A stretch of DNA of 64,000 bases from a candidate division KSB1 bacterium (GTDB taxonomy: Bacteria > Zhuqueibacterota > Zhuqueibacteria > Residuimicrobiales > Krinioviventaceae): the NCBI GenBank assembly GCA_034521575.1, contig JAXHMJ010000005.1, positions 930,001 to 994,000 on the forward strand, written 5' to 3'. The translations under genes and the position numbers were made by a program. Positions 29,394-38,719 of the stretch are shown here, in pieces. The stretch's first letter is position 1; every line of letters begins with the position of its first letter. The notes under the pieces are model-generated. The model saw only the letters and a list, made by a program, of their open reading frames with translations. It did not search any database and was not told the origin of the DNA.

Positions 29394-29786
29394 ATGAGAT
29401 TAACAATTGTGACAATCGTTGCTGCCCTACTTTTTTTTGTTGGGTGTGAAGAAGACTCGAGTCCTCTCAAAAAAGACAACAAACAGGTAAAAATAAATAC
29501 AATAATCCCGGGAAAAGACGACATGCATGGAAGAGAGCAAATCGTTCCTATAACAGAAAAAAGCATCCAATTCAGATATCCCCGGAAACTTGGTTTAAAC
29601 TTGGAACAAAGTTTTTCCCGCAACGATCTTTTACAGTATAATAATTCTCTAAAAAAAAGTCAAGAGGGCGGGGAAATTTATTTATTTTGCAGCAGTCAGT
29701 TGACTCTACAATTTCATCCACATCCGGTTTCATTCCGGCATTTTCAATATAAATACCCGCAAAGTTTTAATGATTATCCTACTTGA
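29394..29786 (+). CDS. Small putative lipoprotein of unknown function
   Basis: 130 residues. AAAGGAG lies seven bases before the ATG. The start is a short lipoprotein signal (TIVTIVAALLFFVGCEED) with a cysteine suited to lipidation, then a charged, low-complexity stretch (EDSSPLKKDNKQVKINTI). No known domain is visible. The C-terminal third is unusually rich in His, Phe and Pro (HPHPVSFRHFQ) and may be read out of the true frame. It converges with the peptidase gene. Confidence 0.5.
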   Translation: MRLTIVTIVAALLFFVGCEEDSSPLKKDNKQVKINTIIPGKDDMHGREQIVPITEKSIQFRYPRKLGLNLEQSFSRNDLLQYNNSLKKSQEGGEIYLFCSSQLTLQFHPHPVSFRHFQYKYPQSFNDYPT

Positions 29787-29804
29787 TAACAGCTGCAATC
29801 TAAA

Positions 29805-31560
29805 TCACAAATCCACAATAAAAATCCGTTCTTCCCCGTCGCGATTGACCTTGACGCTCACCCGCTGTCCCGGTTTGCAGCGGCTCAGGCGGTGCATGTA
29901 TTCATAAATATTGTGGATGGGGTTGCCGTTCATACCGGTGATGATATCGCCGTTCTGCAGTCCGGCCTGCTGCGCCGGTCGACCGGGTGTGACTGCCTGT
30001 ATGCGCAGTCCGTCCACATCGGCTGCGGCGTGATCCGGCATGAACCCCAGCGTCACGCGCAAACGCCCGCGGCCCGAGGGCCGCGATTGGGGCCCGGCCT
30101 GTTGAAACGCGAGTTTGGGCGTATTCCCGGCGACCTGCTGCACAAGCTCGTAAACCATCCGTACAATGTCGGTTTCTCCGTCGATATTCAAAAGACCCAG
30201 ATCATCGCGCGAGGTATGATAATCGTCATGCGTGCCGGTGAAAAACTGCAGCACCGGAATGTCCTTTGCGTAAAACGCCGCGTGATCCGAAGGGCCCAGA
30301 CCTTCGGGATTGAAATGCGTTGCCCGGCGGCCGGCAATCAGCCGGTCTAATTGGGATTCCAGATTTGCAGCCGTCCCGGTTCCATAGACCGTCAAGCCGC
30401 GCGACGAATCCAGTCGACCGATCATGTCAAAATTCATCATCACCGACACCTGATCCAATTCCACCAGGGGATTTTTTACAAAGTAACTGGATCCAAGCAC
30501 GCCCATTTCTTCAGCGCCGAATGCAATGAACAGCAGACTGCGGCTGAACGGCTCGGACTGTGCCGCGGCTGCCTCGGCCAGTTCCAGCAGCGCCGCCACG
30601 CCGGAGGCATTGTCGTCGGCGCCGTTGTGCACGGCCAGAGTGTCCGGTTCACGCGAACTGCTGCCGGCGCCGCCCATACCCAGATGATCGTAATGCGCGC
30701 CCAGAATGACAACCTCGTCTTTGAGCTCAGGATCCGCCCCCGGCAGCATAGCGACCACATTCTGCGTGCGGCTGCGGCTGCGGCGCAGATCGGTCACGGC
30801 ACTCATCTCGGTATTGAGCGCAAAACTGTACGGCTGCCGTTCGCGGTTCAGTCGCGCTTCGAGCGAGTCCACGCCGGCGCGGTCGCCCAGCAGTGCGCTT
30901 CGCTACCGGCCGACGCAGATGCACGACCGGCAAATCCAGCGTTATATGACTTTCACGCACCAGCAACTCGGGCAGTTCATCCTCGGTATCAAATTTGGGT
31001 CCCGGGGTAATCAGTACCCCGACCGCGCCGTGATCCCGGGCGATAATACACTTTTTGCGGATATCAGCATGGCGGGCAAACACGCTGTTGAGGTCATCCG
31101 GCTCCGGATCGCCATACAAAAGCAGCGCCCACTTATCGGACACATCCACGTCCTTGTAATCGTTCCAGGTCAGACTGTCGCGGATATCAAACCCGTAACC
31201 GCAGAACACGACCGGCGCTGTCAGTGAATCGTTGGCTGAAAACGACAGGGGCAGCATATCCTCTCCGGGAGTATACAAGCTGTCACCGAACGTGAGCCGG
31301 TTTCCGTCTCCGGGTTCCAGTTCTGTGACAATTTCAAAGCTCTGAAATCCCTGGTCAGCGAGCAGCTGCAGTCCGGACATTTCAAATTCATGGCGGATAT
31401 AATCCGCGGCCTGCCGTCCTTCCGGCGATCCCGGCAGACGGCCCTTGAGCGAATCGGCGGCCAAAAATGCAATGTGATCATGTATTTCCTGTGAGGTGAT
31501 ATCCGGATTGGCGGATACCGCAATTGTGAATAGCAATAAAAATAGCAGTGTAAAACGCAT
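29805..31560 (-). CDS. Secreted M28 metallopeptidase with PA and PDZ domains, frameshifted
   Basis: Signal peptide (RFTLLFLLLFTIAVSA), an N-terminal M28 segment and a PA-like insert (ALLLYGDPEPDDLNSV to GAVGVLITPGPKF) lie in the first frame, 31560 to about 30910. After a single-base shift near 30895-30915 the second frame has the zinc sites: LGAHYDHLG (His), NGADDNASG (Asp), FGAEEMGVLGS (Glu pair), NFDMIGRL (Asp) and DDYHTSRDDL (His). The C-terminal 85 residues are a PDZ domain (QAGLQNGDIITGMNGNPI). About 585 residues when joined. It should be a periplasmic or surface aminopeptidase. Confidence 0.85.
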
Positions 31561-31663
31561 AAACTGGTCCTTAACATTCAGAATTAATAATTTACTGCAT
31601 TAATGTAACAGGAAATGGACTGGGATGCAAGGTTAATTCCCCGGAACAATGGGCGAAAAATAA

Positions 31664-31795
31664 CTTGACTTTGCAGATGCCTGTCTTGTTTATCTGGCTG
31701 AGCAGCTTGATCTAAACACAATCGCAACCATAGACCGGGATTTTATGATTTACCGCATTAAAGGATCAAAAAAATTCAAAATCCTTTTATCCTGA
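31664..31795 (+). pseudogene. C-terminal fragment of a PIN-domain toxin
   Basis: This frame reads LDFADACLVYLAEQLDLNTI then ATIDRDFMIYR and a short tail to TGA 31793-31795. The pattern DxxDAxLVxLAE...IATIDxxDF is the last half of a PIN domain with its third and fourth acidic residues. No N-terminal half, start codon or antitoxin is present, so it is a relic. The rest of 31561-31966 shows nothing else. Confidence 0.75.
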
Positions 31796-31966
31796 TTGCG
31801 GGTATTGCAAAAGTCAACCCTATTCATAATCGCTCCTCCCGCTCAAATTCCGGATTTATTCCCCCTGGACGACCGCACAGCGTCGAAATATCACGCCCGG
31901 GCACAAGTTCAATCCGGTTATTGTATTGAGACATTTAATACTCTGTTTCTCAACGGGCTGCGTTTA

Positions 31967-32566
31967 TTATTTTGATGCAGCAAGAGTCTTCTTTTTATCC
32001 AGAATATACGCCACCGCCTCTTTAATCCCGTTCACCACAATCGTATTCCCGTCCAGTTCCCGCCGATGTTTCTCGCCGTGTCCGGTCAGTACATAAATCC
32101 CGTCAGCGCCGGCATTGATGCCGAACTCTACATCGTGCGGATGATCGCCGATGGTCCAGGAACGCGACAGATCAATGCCGTAATCATCCGCCGCTTTCTG
32201 CAGAAAAAACGGTTTGGGTTTGATGCACTCACAGTTCTCAGAGCGGTCGTGCGGACACACATAAGTTTCTTGGAGCAGAATGCCGTGTTCTTCCAGATAT
32301 CGAGTCACATGGGTATTGATACGCTCCACATCGGTCAGCGAAATCAGTCCTTTGCCTACCCCGGACTGATTGGTGACGATGAACAGGTCAAAGTACGGAA
32401 GCAGACACCGGAGCGCCGCAACCGTGTCCGGGAAGAATTCCACCTGTGCCGGGTCGTGCAGGAATCCATGATCCTCGATCAGTGTGCCGTCGCGGTCGAG
32501 AAAGACAGCGGGGCGAGCGCCCCTGACACGTGAATGAAATGAATTTAATTTTTTGCTATTTTCCAT
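31967..32566 (-). CDS. HAD-IIIA phosphatase, GmhB/histidinol-phosphatase type
   Basis: 199 residues. VFLDRDGTLIED is HAD motif I with the nucleophile Asp and the acid Asp; LFIVTNQSGVGKG is motif II; KPKPFFLQKAADDYGIDL and WTIGDHPHDVEFGINAGA give motifs III and IV. CPHDRSENCECIKPKP is the zinc loop typical of GmhB (heptose bisphosphate phosphatase) and HisB-N. Heptose/LPS-type sugar metabolism is the likeliest role, but no partner gene is nearby, so the substrate stays open. Confidence 0.85.
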   Translation of the reverse strand: MENSKKLNSFHSRVRGARPAVFLDRDGTLIEDHGFLHDPAQVEFFPDTVAALRCLLPYFDLFIVTNQSGVGKGLISLTDVERINTHVTRYLEEHGILLQETYVCPHDRSENCECIKPKPFFLQKAADDYGIDLSRSWTIGDHPHDVEFGINAGADGIYVLTGHGEKHRRELDGNTIVVNGIKEAVAYILDKKKTLAASK

Positions 32567-32870
32567 AGACTGGAATAGTTTAAAGGTTTAACCGTTTAAC
32601 AGTTTAACGATTAAACGCTCAAACTGTTAACCCGTCAGCAAACATAAAAAGCTCTAAAACGTCCGGCAGATCTCCCCCCTGCACACTTTTCTATAAAAGA
32701 GGCACAGGCCGGACTTGATATATATACCAACCGCATTGAGATTAAAATAATGCAAATGCCTGTTTTTTTGTTTTCATATGAATGACATTTTAAATCCAGT
32801 CAAAGACTTGCTCTGTTTAGCTTTGATCCAAACCGGATATTGTTTAATTCTGCAATCCGGATATTTCCCG
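32567..32870. other. Spacer with degenerate GTTTAAC repeats
   Basis: Between about 32578 and 32632 the word GTTTAA and close variants recur back to back (GTTTAACCGTTTAACAG and so on). The remaining 240 bases show no gene. Similar wordy repeats (CAACGATTCAACGG) occur at 33488-33515 after the flavodoxin gene. Confidence 0.6.
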
Positions 32871-33398
32871 TTATCCGGTTTTAGAGCGCCGGCCTTTCAA
32901 ATCATCTACGATTTCTTTTGCCCATGACCCGATCCTCTGCCAGTCGCGGTAATCTCCCAGCGGCGCATCGACTTTGTTCATCATCCATTTGTGAAAACCG
33001 GTGAGTTTCTCCGCATCCGCGTTGCCGTGAAACAGGGCAATATCGCGCGGCCCGATACGGTCGGCGACAGGCTGCAGTTTTTTCGGAAATTGCCAGTTTT
33101 GGGCCAGCTGCACCGGATCACCCTCGCCCGTAGGACCGCTGGAAAACAGCCACACCGGTTTATCTTTGAGAACATCCTCATTTGCTTTTAGAAATTTGGC
33201 CGCGCTTTTGCGCCAGCTGCCGATGTACGCGGCGCTGCCCAGCACCACCGCATCGCACACCGGCAGAGCCTCAACCTGTTTCACATCCCTAACCTCTGCA
33301 TTTAAACCGGCCTGTTGCAGCACCTCGCCGATTTTTTCAGCAATTTCTTTTGTGGACCCATACTTTGTGGCATAGGCTACCAGAATCTTTGTCTTCAT
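32871..33398 (-). CDS. Flavodoxin-domain protein (HemG-like)
   Basis: 175 residues from ATG 33398, chosen because GAGGAAGAGG lies just upstream and KILVAYATKYGSTKEIAEKI begins the fold. That loop (TKYGSTKE) binds the FMN phosphate; VVLGSAAYIGSW and WLFSSGPTGEGDP are the two flavin-ring loops. Size and pattern fit the flavodoxin_5 group that includes menaquinone-dependent protoporphyrinogen oxidase, although most members are electron carriers of unknown partner. Cytoplasmic, apparently monocistronic. Confidence 0.82.
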   Translation of the reverse strand: MKTKILVAYATKYGSTKEIAEKIGEVLQQAGLNAEVRDVKQVEALPVCDAVVLGSAAYIGSWRKSAAKFLKANEDVLKDKPVWLFSSGPTGEGDPVQLAQNWQFPKKLQPVADRIGPRDIALFHGNADAEKLTGFHKWMMNKVDAPLGDYRDWQRIGSWAKEIVDDLKGRRSKTG

Positions 33399-33670
33399 GC
33401 GCCTCTTCCTCAAGTTTTCAATCCGGATGGTTGATTACGACTGACAGTATATTTATGAAATTACAACATGAGATGCAAGAAAAAGTTCAACGATTCAACG
33501 GTTCGTCAGTTCAATATTTATTTATAATATGAACATCTTTTATCGTTCAATATACAATTCAAATTCACTCTGAAATTCAATGTTTCCAACGCGTTTTCCG
33601 ATTGCTTCCGTTTGCTTTTTTCTGAATTAATAGATATCTTTATCAAACAAACAACTCAAAGGATTAAGCC

Positions 33671-34276
33671 ATGCCTGTACGTCTTTATTTCCTCCTTTTT
33701 CTCATCTTTCTATCGTGTCAGACATCCGGAATCCAAACCGGCCCGCCCGTCAACATCATCTTCGACACCGACATGGGCTCGGACTGTGATGATGCCGGCG
33801 CCCTGGCGCTGCTGCATGCGTATGCGGATCAGAATAAAGCCGAAATCCTCGGCTGTGTGTACACCTCCGGCCGCGTCCCCTACGGCGCCGGTGTGGTGCA
33901 GGCCATCAACATTGCCTGCGGTCGACCCGCTGTTCCCGTGGGCGCGTATCACGGCACGGATGTGGGCGATCCGGTGGACAAAATGAGCGCGGAAAAACTG
34001 GCCAAAGACACAACCGCGTTCGGCAATACCCTGGATGACGGGCGGCCGAGCTGGGATCTGGCCACGGTGTATTTTGCAGTTGAGGGAACCGGCGCATTCC
34101 TGCAAAACAAGGGTTACGGCCGGCTCGAGTTCAACATCGACAAAGGCAGCCGCTGGCAGGCCGATCCAACCCACAGACAGCAGACCTATATCTCGCAAAA
34201 GCCGGATATCAGTACAAAATTTGCAGATAACCTGAACAGACTGATCGCAGATCAATCAAAAGGAGTCCCGCGATGA
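33671..34276 (+). CDS. Secreted nucleoside hydrolase-like protein, internally truncated
   Basis: 201 residues with a lipoprotein-like leader (FLLFLIFLSCQTSG). NIIFDTDMGSDCDDAGALAL is the calcium/ribose-binding start of the inosine-uridine hydrolase family, intact to AFGNTLDD (about residue 122). It then jumps directly to GRPSWDLATVYFAVEGTGAF, which normally lies about 130 residues later, and ends as usual. The frame is kept, so a shortened protein could be made, but the middle of the active-site barrel is absent. Relatives are about 330 residues. Its stop overlaps the GH43 start (ATGA). Confidence 0.78.
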   Translation: MPVRLYFLLFLIFLSCQTSGIQTGPPVNIIFDTDMGSDCDDAGALALLHAYADQNKAEILGCVYTSGRVPYGAGVVQAINIACGRPAVPVGAYHGTDVGDPVDKMSAEKLAKDTTAFGNTLDDGRPSWDLATVYFAVEGTGAFLQNKGYGRLEFNIDKGSRWQADPTHRQQTYISQKPDISTKFADNLNRLIADQSKGVPR

Positions 34277-35625
34277 AATTGAATTCATATTTCAAAACAG
34301 GGTTATCAATCATAATGTTGTTGCTGGGAGTGGGATCGGTTTTCTCACAAAATCCCATCGTGCCCCCGGGTGTGTATATCGCCGATCCCAGCGCGCATGT
34401 GTGGCCGGACGGCAAGTTGTATATCTATGGCTCCCTGGACGAAAGTCCGGATGATTACTGCTCGCACCGGCATCACGTCATGGTGACCGGGGATTTAAAA
34501 TCATGGGACATTCTGAAAAACCGCTTTGCCTCGGCGGGCGAAAATGACGAGGTGCCGTATAACGATTCGCGGCTGTACGCACCGGACTGCATGCATCACG
34601 ACGGCACCTACTATCTGTACTATTGTCAGCCGGATCCGGACGCCGAGGGCGTGGCCACGTCGCCGGATCCCGCCGGACCGTTCAAAGACGGTCAGCCGAT
34701 CGATACGCACGGTCACAATCAGATCGATCCATCGGTGTTTATTGATGACGACGGTCAGGCATACTATATGTGGGGACAGTTTACCCTGAAAATGGCCAAA
34801 CTCGCGCCGAACATGAAAGAGCTGGACCCGGCCAGCGTACGCGACAGCGTGCTCACGGAATCCGGACACTATTTCCACGAAGGCGCCTACCTGGCCAAAC
34901 GCAACGGCATATATTATATGGTGTACGCCGACTTGAGCCGCGCGGATATGCCCACCTGTATCGGATACGCCACCAGCCGCTTCCCCATGGGTCCCTATAC
35001 CTACGGCGGGGTGATCGTGGACAATGATCAATGCAACCCGGGCAACTGGAACAATCACGGTTCTATTGCCGAATTCAAAGATCAATGGATTGTCTTTTAT
35101 CACCGCTCCACGCACGGCTCAAAAATGATGCGCAAAGCCTGCGCCGAGCCGATCACATTCAATGCGGACGGCAGCATTCCGGAAGTTGAAATGACGTCGC
35201 AGGGCCTGGGCGAGCCGCTCCCCGCTGTCGAGCGCATTGACGCGGAACGCGCCTGCCTCCTGCAGGGCAATGTGCGCATCCGGCTGTTCGAGTCCGGCAA
35301 TGAAGAACTGGGCGCCATTCAGCATGACGATAAAGCGGTGTTCAAGTATATCGATTTCGGCAGCGGCGTCAGCAAAGTGCATATCCGCGTGGCGCCGGGA
35401 CACTGCGGCGGCACGCTGCAGCTGAAAGCGGATATGCCCTGGGGACCGATGCTGGCGTCTGTTCCCATTCCCCAAGCTGAGAGCCAAAAAACATGCACCA
35501 CCCTGACGCATGATGTCAAATCCATATCCGGTGTGCACGCCTTGTGGCTGCAGTTTTACAGCGATGACGCCAATCCGGACTGGAATATGGCTGTCGACTG
35601 GCTGCGGTTTGAATCACACAAATAA
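34273..35625 (+). CDS. GH43 glycoside hydrolase with C-terminal CBM6
   Basis: 450 residues with a signal peptide (GLSIIMLLLGVGSVFSQ). The five-bladed GH43 propeller shows the base Asp in YIADPSAHVWPDGK, the pKa-modulating Asp in NQIDPSVFIDDDGQAYY and the acid Glu in HYFHEGAYLAKRNG. From about residue 325 a beta-sandwich of the CBM6 kind follows (FKYIDFGSGVSKVHIRVAPG to WLRFES). Members cut arabinosides or xylosides in plant hemicellulose and pectin. AAGGAG precedes the ATG. It is co-translated with the nucleoside hydrolase-like gene. Confidence 0.9.
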   Translation: MKLNSYFKTGLSIIMLLLGVGSVFSQNPIVPPGVYIADPSAHVWPDGKLYIYGSLDESPDDYCSHRHHVMVTGDLKSWDILKNRFASAGENDEVPYNDSRLYAPDCMHHDGTYYLYYCQPDPDAEGVATSPDPAGPFKDGQPIDTHGHNQIDPSVFIDDDGQAYYMWGQFTLKMAKLAPNMKELDPASVRDSVLTESGHYFHEGAYLAKRNGIYYMVYADLSRADMPTCIGYATSRFPMGPYTYGGVIVDNDQCNPGNWNNHGSIAEFKDQWIVFYHRSTHGSKMMRKACAEPITFNADGSIPEVEMTSQGLGEPLPAVERIDAERACLLQGNVRIRLFESGNEELGAIQHDDKAVFKYIDFGSGVSKVHIRVAPGHCGGTLQLKADMPWGPMLASVPIPQAESQKTCTTLTHDVKSISGVHALWLQFYSDDANPDWNMAVDWLRFESHK

Positions 35626-35692
35626 ACCTGAATGATTATCGCCGAAATATTGTTAAAACAATGAAACAGCAGAATCACAAGCAGGAGTTCCT

Positions 35693-36946
35693 ATGAATTC
35701 GCTAAAAACAGTTTTTTCAGCATTATTTATTCTTTTTGTTTTTTTCAGCGGCATTATTCCGGCAGCCGCTCAGGAGATCACGCTGCCGGACGGATTCAAA
35801 GCCACAATATTTGCAGATAATGTGGGTCGTGCCCGGCAAATTATCGTCAATGACAACGGCGATGTCTATATTATGCTGCGCGAACCCAACAACGGCGGCG
35901 GTGTCGTGGCCTTGCGGGATGCGGACAAGGACGGACAGGCGGACGAGATCGAATATTTCGCGCCGTTCGCCGGCACCGGCATTGATATTTATCAGGGCTA
36001 TCTGTATGTGGCGCCGGATACCGCCGTGTATCGTTACAAACTCACACCCGGCGAACTGCTCCCGCAATCGCAGCCCGAACCCGTGATTACCGGTCTGCAG
36101 GAGCAGCGCCAGCACGCCGCCAAGCCCATCACCTTTGACAAAGACGGTCATCTGTATCTGAACATCGGCGGTCCTTCGAACGCCTGTCAGGAGAGCATGC
36201 GTTCGCTGCACTCACCCGGACTTGATCCGTGTCCGCAGTTAAAAAAACACGCCGGCATCTGGCAGTTCGACGCAAACAAACTGAACCAGACTCTGGAAAA
36301 CGACTCGGAACAGTACTGCACCGGCATCCGCCACTGTGTGGCTGTGGATTACAATCACAGCGCAGACAAACTGTACGCGGTCATGCACGGCCGCGATCAG
36401 CTGAACACCCTGTGGCCGCGCTATTACGATGACCAGGACAATGCGGAACTGCCGGCAGAAGAGTTTCTGCTCATCGAAAAAGGCGATGATTTCGGCTGGC
36501 CGTACTGTTATTATGACGGACGCCAGGACAAAAAAGTGCTGGCCCCGGAATACGGCGGCGACGGCGAGAAAATCGGGCGCTGCGCCGATGCCAAAGACCC
36601 GATCATGGCCTTTCCGGCGCACTGGGCGCCCAATGATCTGATCTTTTACACCGGCGATCAGTTTCCAAAAACGTACAAAAACGGCGCGTTCGTGGCCTTT
36701 CACGGCTCCTGGAACCGCGCCCCCAAACCGCAGCAGGGTTACAAGGTGGTGTTTGTGCCCTTTGACGGCGCCTACCCGGCCGGTGACTGGCAGGTGTTTG
36801 CCGATAATTTCGCGCGCACGGAAAAAATCATCAGCACCCGCGACGCTGAATATCGTCCCATGGGACTGGCCCAGGGCCCGGACGGCGAGCTGTACATCAC
36901 CGACTCGCAAAAAGGCCGGGTGTGGAAGGTGACGTACAAAGAGTAG
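35693..36946 (+). CDS. Secreted sorbosone/PQQ-type sugar dehydrogenase
   Basis: 417 residues with a signal peptide (LFILFVFFSGIIPAAAQ). It is a six-bladed propeller of the L-sorbosone/soluble glucose dehydrogenase group: ITLPDGFKATIFADNVGRAR, YNHSADKLYAVMHGRDQLN, FLLIEKGDDFGWPYCYYDGR and FVAFHGSWNRAPKPQQGYKV. It would oxidise free sugars in the periplasm with PQQ; no PQQ synthesis genes are in the window. It follows GH43 by 67 bases with its own ribosome site (CAGGAG), probably one transcript. Confidence 0.88.
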   Translation: MNSLKTVFSALFILFVFFSGIIPAAAQEITLPDGFKATIFADNVGRARQIIVNDNGDVYIMLREPNNGGGVVALRDADKDGQADEIEYFAPFAGTGIDIYQGYLYVAPDTAVYRYKLTPGELLPQSQPEPVITGLQEQRQHAAKPITFDKDGHLYLNIGGPSNACQESMRSLHSPGLDPCPQLKKHAGIWQFDANKLNQTLENDSEQYCTGIRHCVAVDYNHSADKLYAVMHGRDQLNTLWPRYYDDQDNAELPAEEFLLIEKGDDFGWPYCYYDGRQDKKVLAPEYGGDGEKIGRCADAKDPIMAFPAHWAPNDLIFYTGDQFPKTYKNGAFVAFHGSWNRAPKPQQGYKVVFVPFDGAYPAGDWQVFADNFARTEKIISTRDAEYRPMGLAQGPDGELYITDSQKGRVWKVTYKE

Positions 36947-37280
36947 CGGGATATGTGTAAGTGCTATAAAGGTCTGTAGGGCTACAAAAGGGGCGGAAAG
37001 TGGGTACATGAATCCCCCTTACCCTCTGCCCCTACAGCCATCCCCAAAGAATTAAGAATTGCTATATTTTAGTGGACACTGGGTTAAATATCAAGTAGAT
37101 CAAGATTATGTATCATACTTTACGCCAAATATCAAAGGTACTTTTCGGTTTATTTTTGACTTGGTATTTGATAAAGATTATGAGAATGCAAAATCTGTTG
37201 TATCCGGAAAATTCATTATTTATTAATCATCGGCAAAGGTGTAAGCAGACCCTTATTTATTATATATTTAAAGAGAGTTT

Positions 37281-37310
37281 AGACAGTACATACTGTAGTA
37301 CGTACTGTCT
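37281..37310. repeat. Operator-like inverted repeat, copy 1
   Basis: AGACAGTAC (37281-37289) faces GTACTGTCT (37302-37310), with TACTGTAGTA between. The same text recurs at 37967-37994 with CGTA deleted, in the same orientation. The form fits an antitoxin operator. Confidence 0.7.
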
Positions 37311-37707
37311 GAGAATTATCAAATCCATGTAATAAATCCGTAGCCGTCCGATAAAAAAACAGCCTGTCCCGCCGGTTTTTTGCAAAAAGAGAACACCATC
37401 CTACCATTATCGTAGAACCCCATATCAAAATAAACCTTCCCCCTGCACATGAACTATAGCACAGCGCCCCGCCGCTAGCCGGTCAATTGTAAATCCCCTC
37501 CGGGGATTGTGTTTGTTTTGGATACCGCGTTCTACAATAGTGGAACCTCTACAAGGTTACGGTATTGGTTCTTACGAACAATAGCAGGACCCGACCGGAC
37601 TCTGCACGGCAAATTCTGTTTTTGCAGTGAAGTATCCGTGCTATTTCACGAATCAGCGTTGCGGCAGAGCTGCGCATTTCGGGTTGGCTGCTCAACGAAC
37701 CTGCTTT

Positions 37708-37757
37708 TCTTGATTGCATATCCTGCTCGGCATCGGCAATCATATAGACATTATAGC
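37708..37757 (-). pseudogene. RelE/ParE-family toxin, N-terminal trace
   Basis: Directly after the antitoxin remnant, the minus strand reads ISYNVYMIADAEQDMQ, the usual first strand and helix of RelE/ParE toxins. The homology then stops and unrelated sequence follows. The rest of the toxin is lost. Short, so supported mainly by its correct position behind the YefM remnant. Confidence 0.5.
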
Positions 37758-37966
37758 TTATTCTGAAAGCTGTTCGTCTATTTTTTGTCTGATATCCTGA
37801 AAGGCCCTGGATGCCGGTTTATAGTTACCCTTTTTTAAGCTTTTGCTGCTTGATGCCAATATTTTCAACAAGGCGAGACTTTCCTGCAATTATTCAAAAG
37901 AGTGAACATCCTGCAGAATAGCTTTTGCCTCTCCATTTTGAGTGATGATCATGGTCTTTTTATTAT
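37758..37966 (-). pseudogene. YefM-family antitoxin remnant with internal stop
   Basis: The frame reads MIITQNGEAKAILQDVHSFE, then TAA at 37890-37892, then LQESLALLKILASSSKSLK and on to LSE and TAA 37758. This is the highly conserved C-terminal two thirds of YefM/Phd proteins (xVITQNGEAKAVLQD...QETLALLKIL). The stop replaces the residue after the SFE/SYE motif. The N-terminal DNA-binding part is missing and is replaced by the operator-like repeat. Confidence 0.85.
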
Positions 37967-37994
37967 CAGTACATACTGTAGTACTGTCTGAGAG
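37967..37994. repeat. Operator-like repeat, copy 2 (4 bp shorter)
   Basis: CAGTACATACTGTAGTA followed by CTGTCTGAGA, identical to copy 1 at 37284-37313 apart from loss of CGTA. It abuts the truncated antitoxin. Confidence 0.7.
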
Positions 37995-38719
37995 ATATTC
38001 TAATGATTACATTTCGGCATGAATCCGACCGTCTATAACTCGGGTAAAAACGAAAATCATACTTGCAAAAAAAGGGTGAACCGATTGTACGACATAAGCA
38101 CAAAATGTGTGTATAAATTGTTGTATTCGATTTTCATGTCAACAAGCTAACAAGCTTGAATTCGTTGTGACTCCTGGCTACTACGCTTAAACAACATGAT
38201 AATAAGATTTTACAGAGCCATTTTATTAAAATAGTGCCTATGAATTGAACGCATGTACTATCAATTATTTTTTTCAAATCCAAATCAATCTATGATTATC
38301 AATTCGTTGCAACAGATATGGGCGCATGATCATATTGATTTTCCGATTTTGAAAACCTGGTACAGGATGCGGCTAAATACACATCATGTCGCATTCAGAC
38401 GGTTTTAAACCTTATTTTTGCCTTGACACCTTCGTAGCTCTATTTACAATATTAACAATACCTTATTACCTTATTTCAATCCGAGCGGGATGGATATCCA
38501 AACCGATGCGATACCTGCCAAACTATGCTCACAATCGCGACCAGCACCCACCAGCCAAACCAACATCCTGAAAATCCCAAAATCCTGGCAATCCTGATTC
38601 AGACAATCTTTCCTGCTCTAAAATCCCGTTAATCCTGATCCTGATTCTGACAATATGTTCGGGCGGCTGACGCCGCCAACAGAAAAAACCAAAACGTAAA
38701 AAGGTAAAAAACCCAAAAC

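Larger units (their letters stand above)
36947..38719. other. 1.8-kb gene-poor region with toxin-antitoxin debris
   Basis: No intact gene. Besides the repeats and pseudogenes listed separately, 36978-37033 can fold through CTGTAGGG/CCCTACAG with a long loop after the dehydrogenase gene. CCATTATCGTAGAACC near 37397 recurs inverted and diverged near 37529. The stretch 38565-38650 is wordy with repeats of AATCCTGATTC. The open frames 37108-37332, 37509-37766 and 38386-38571 show no family signal. Confidence 0.5.

Noticed and set aside
38050-38110. Another antitoxin trace (KIILAK then GEPIVR in two frames across an A-run)
   Set aside because: Only about 15 residues resemble Phd proteins and a frame change is needed; too short to support.
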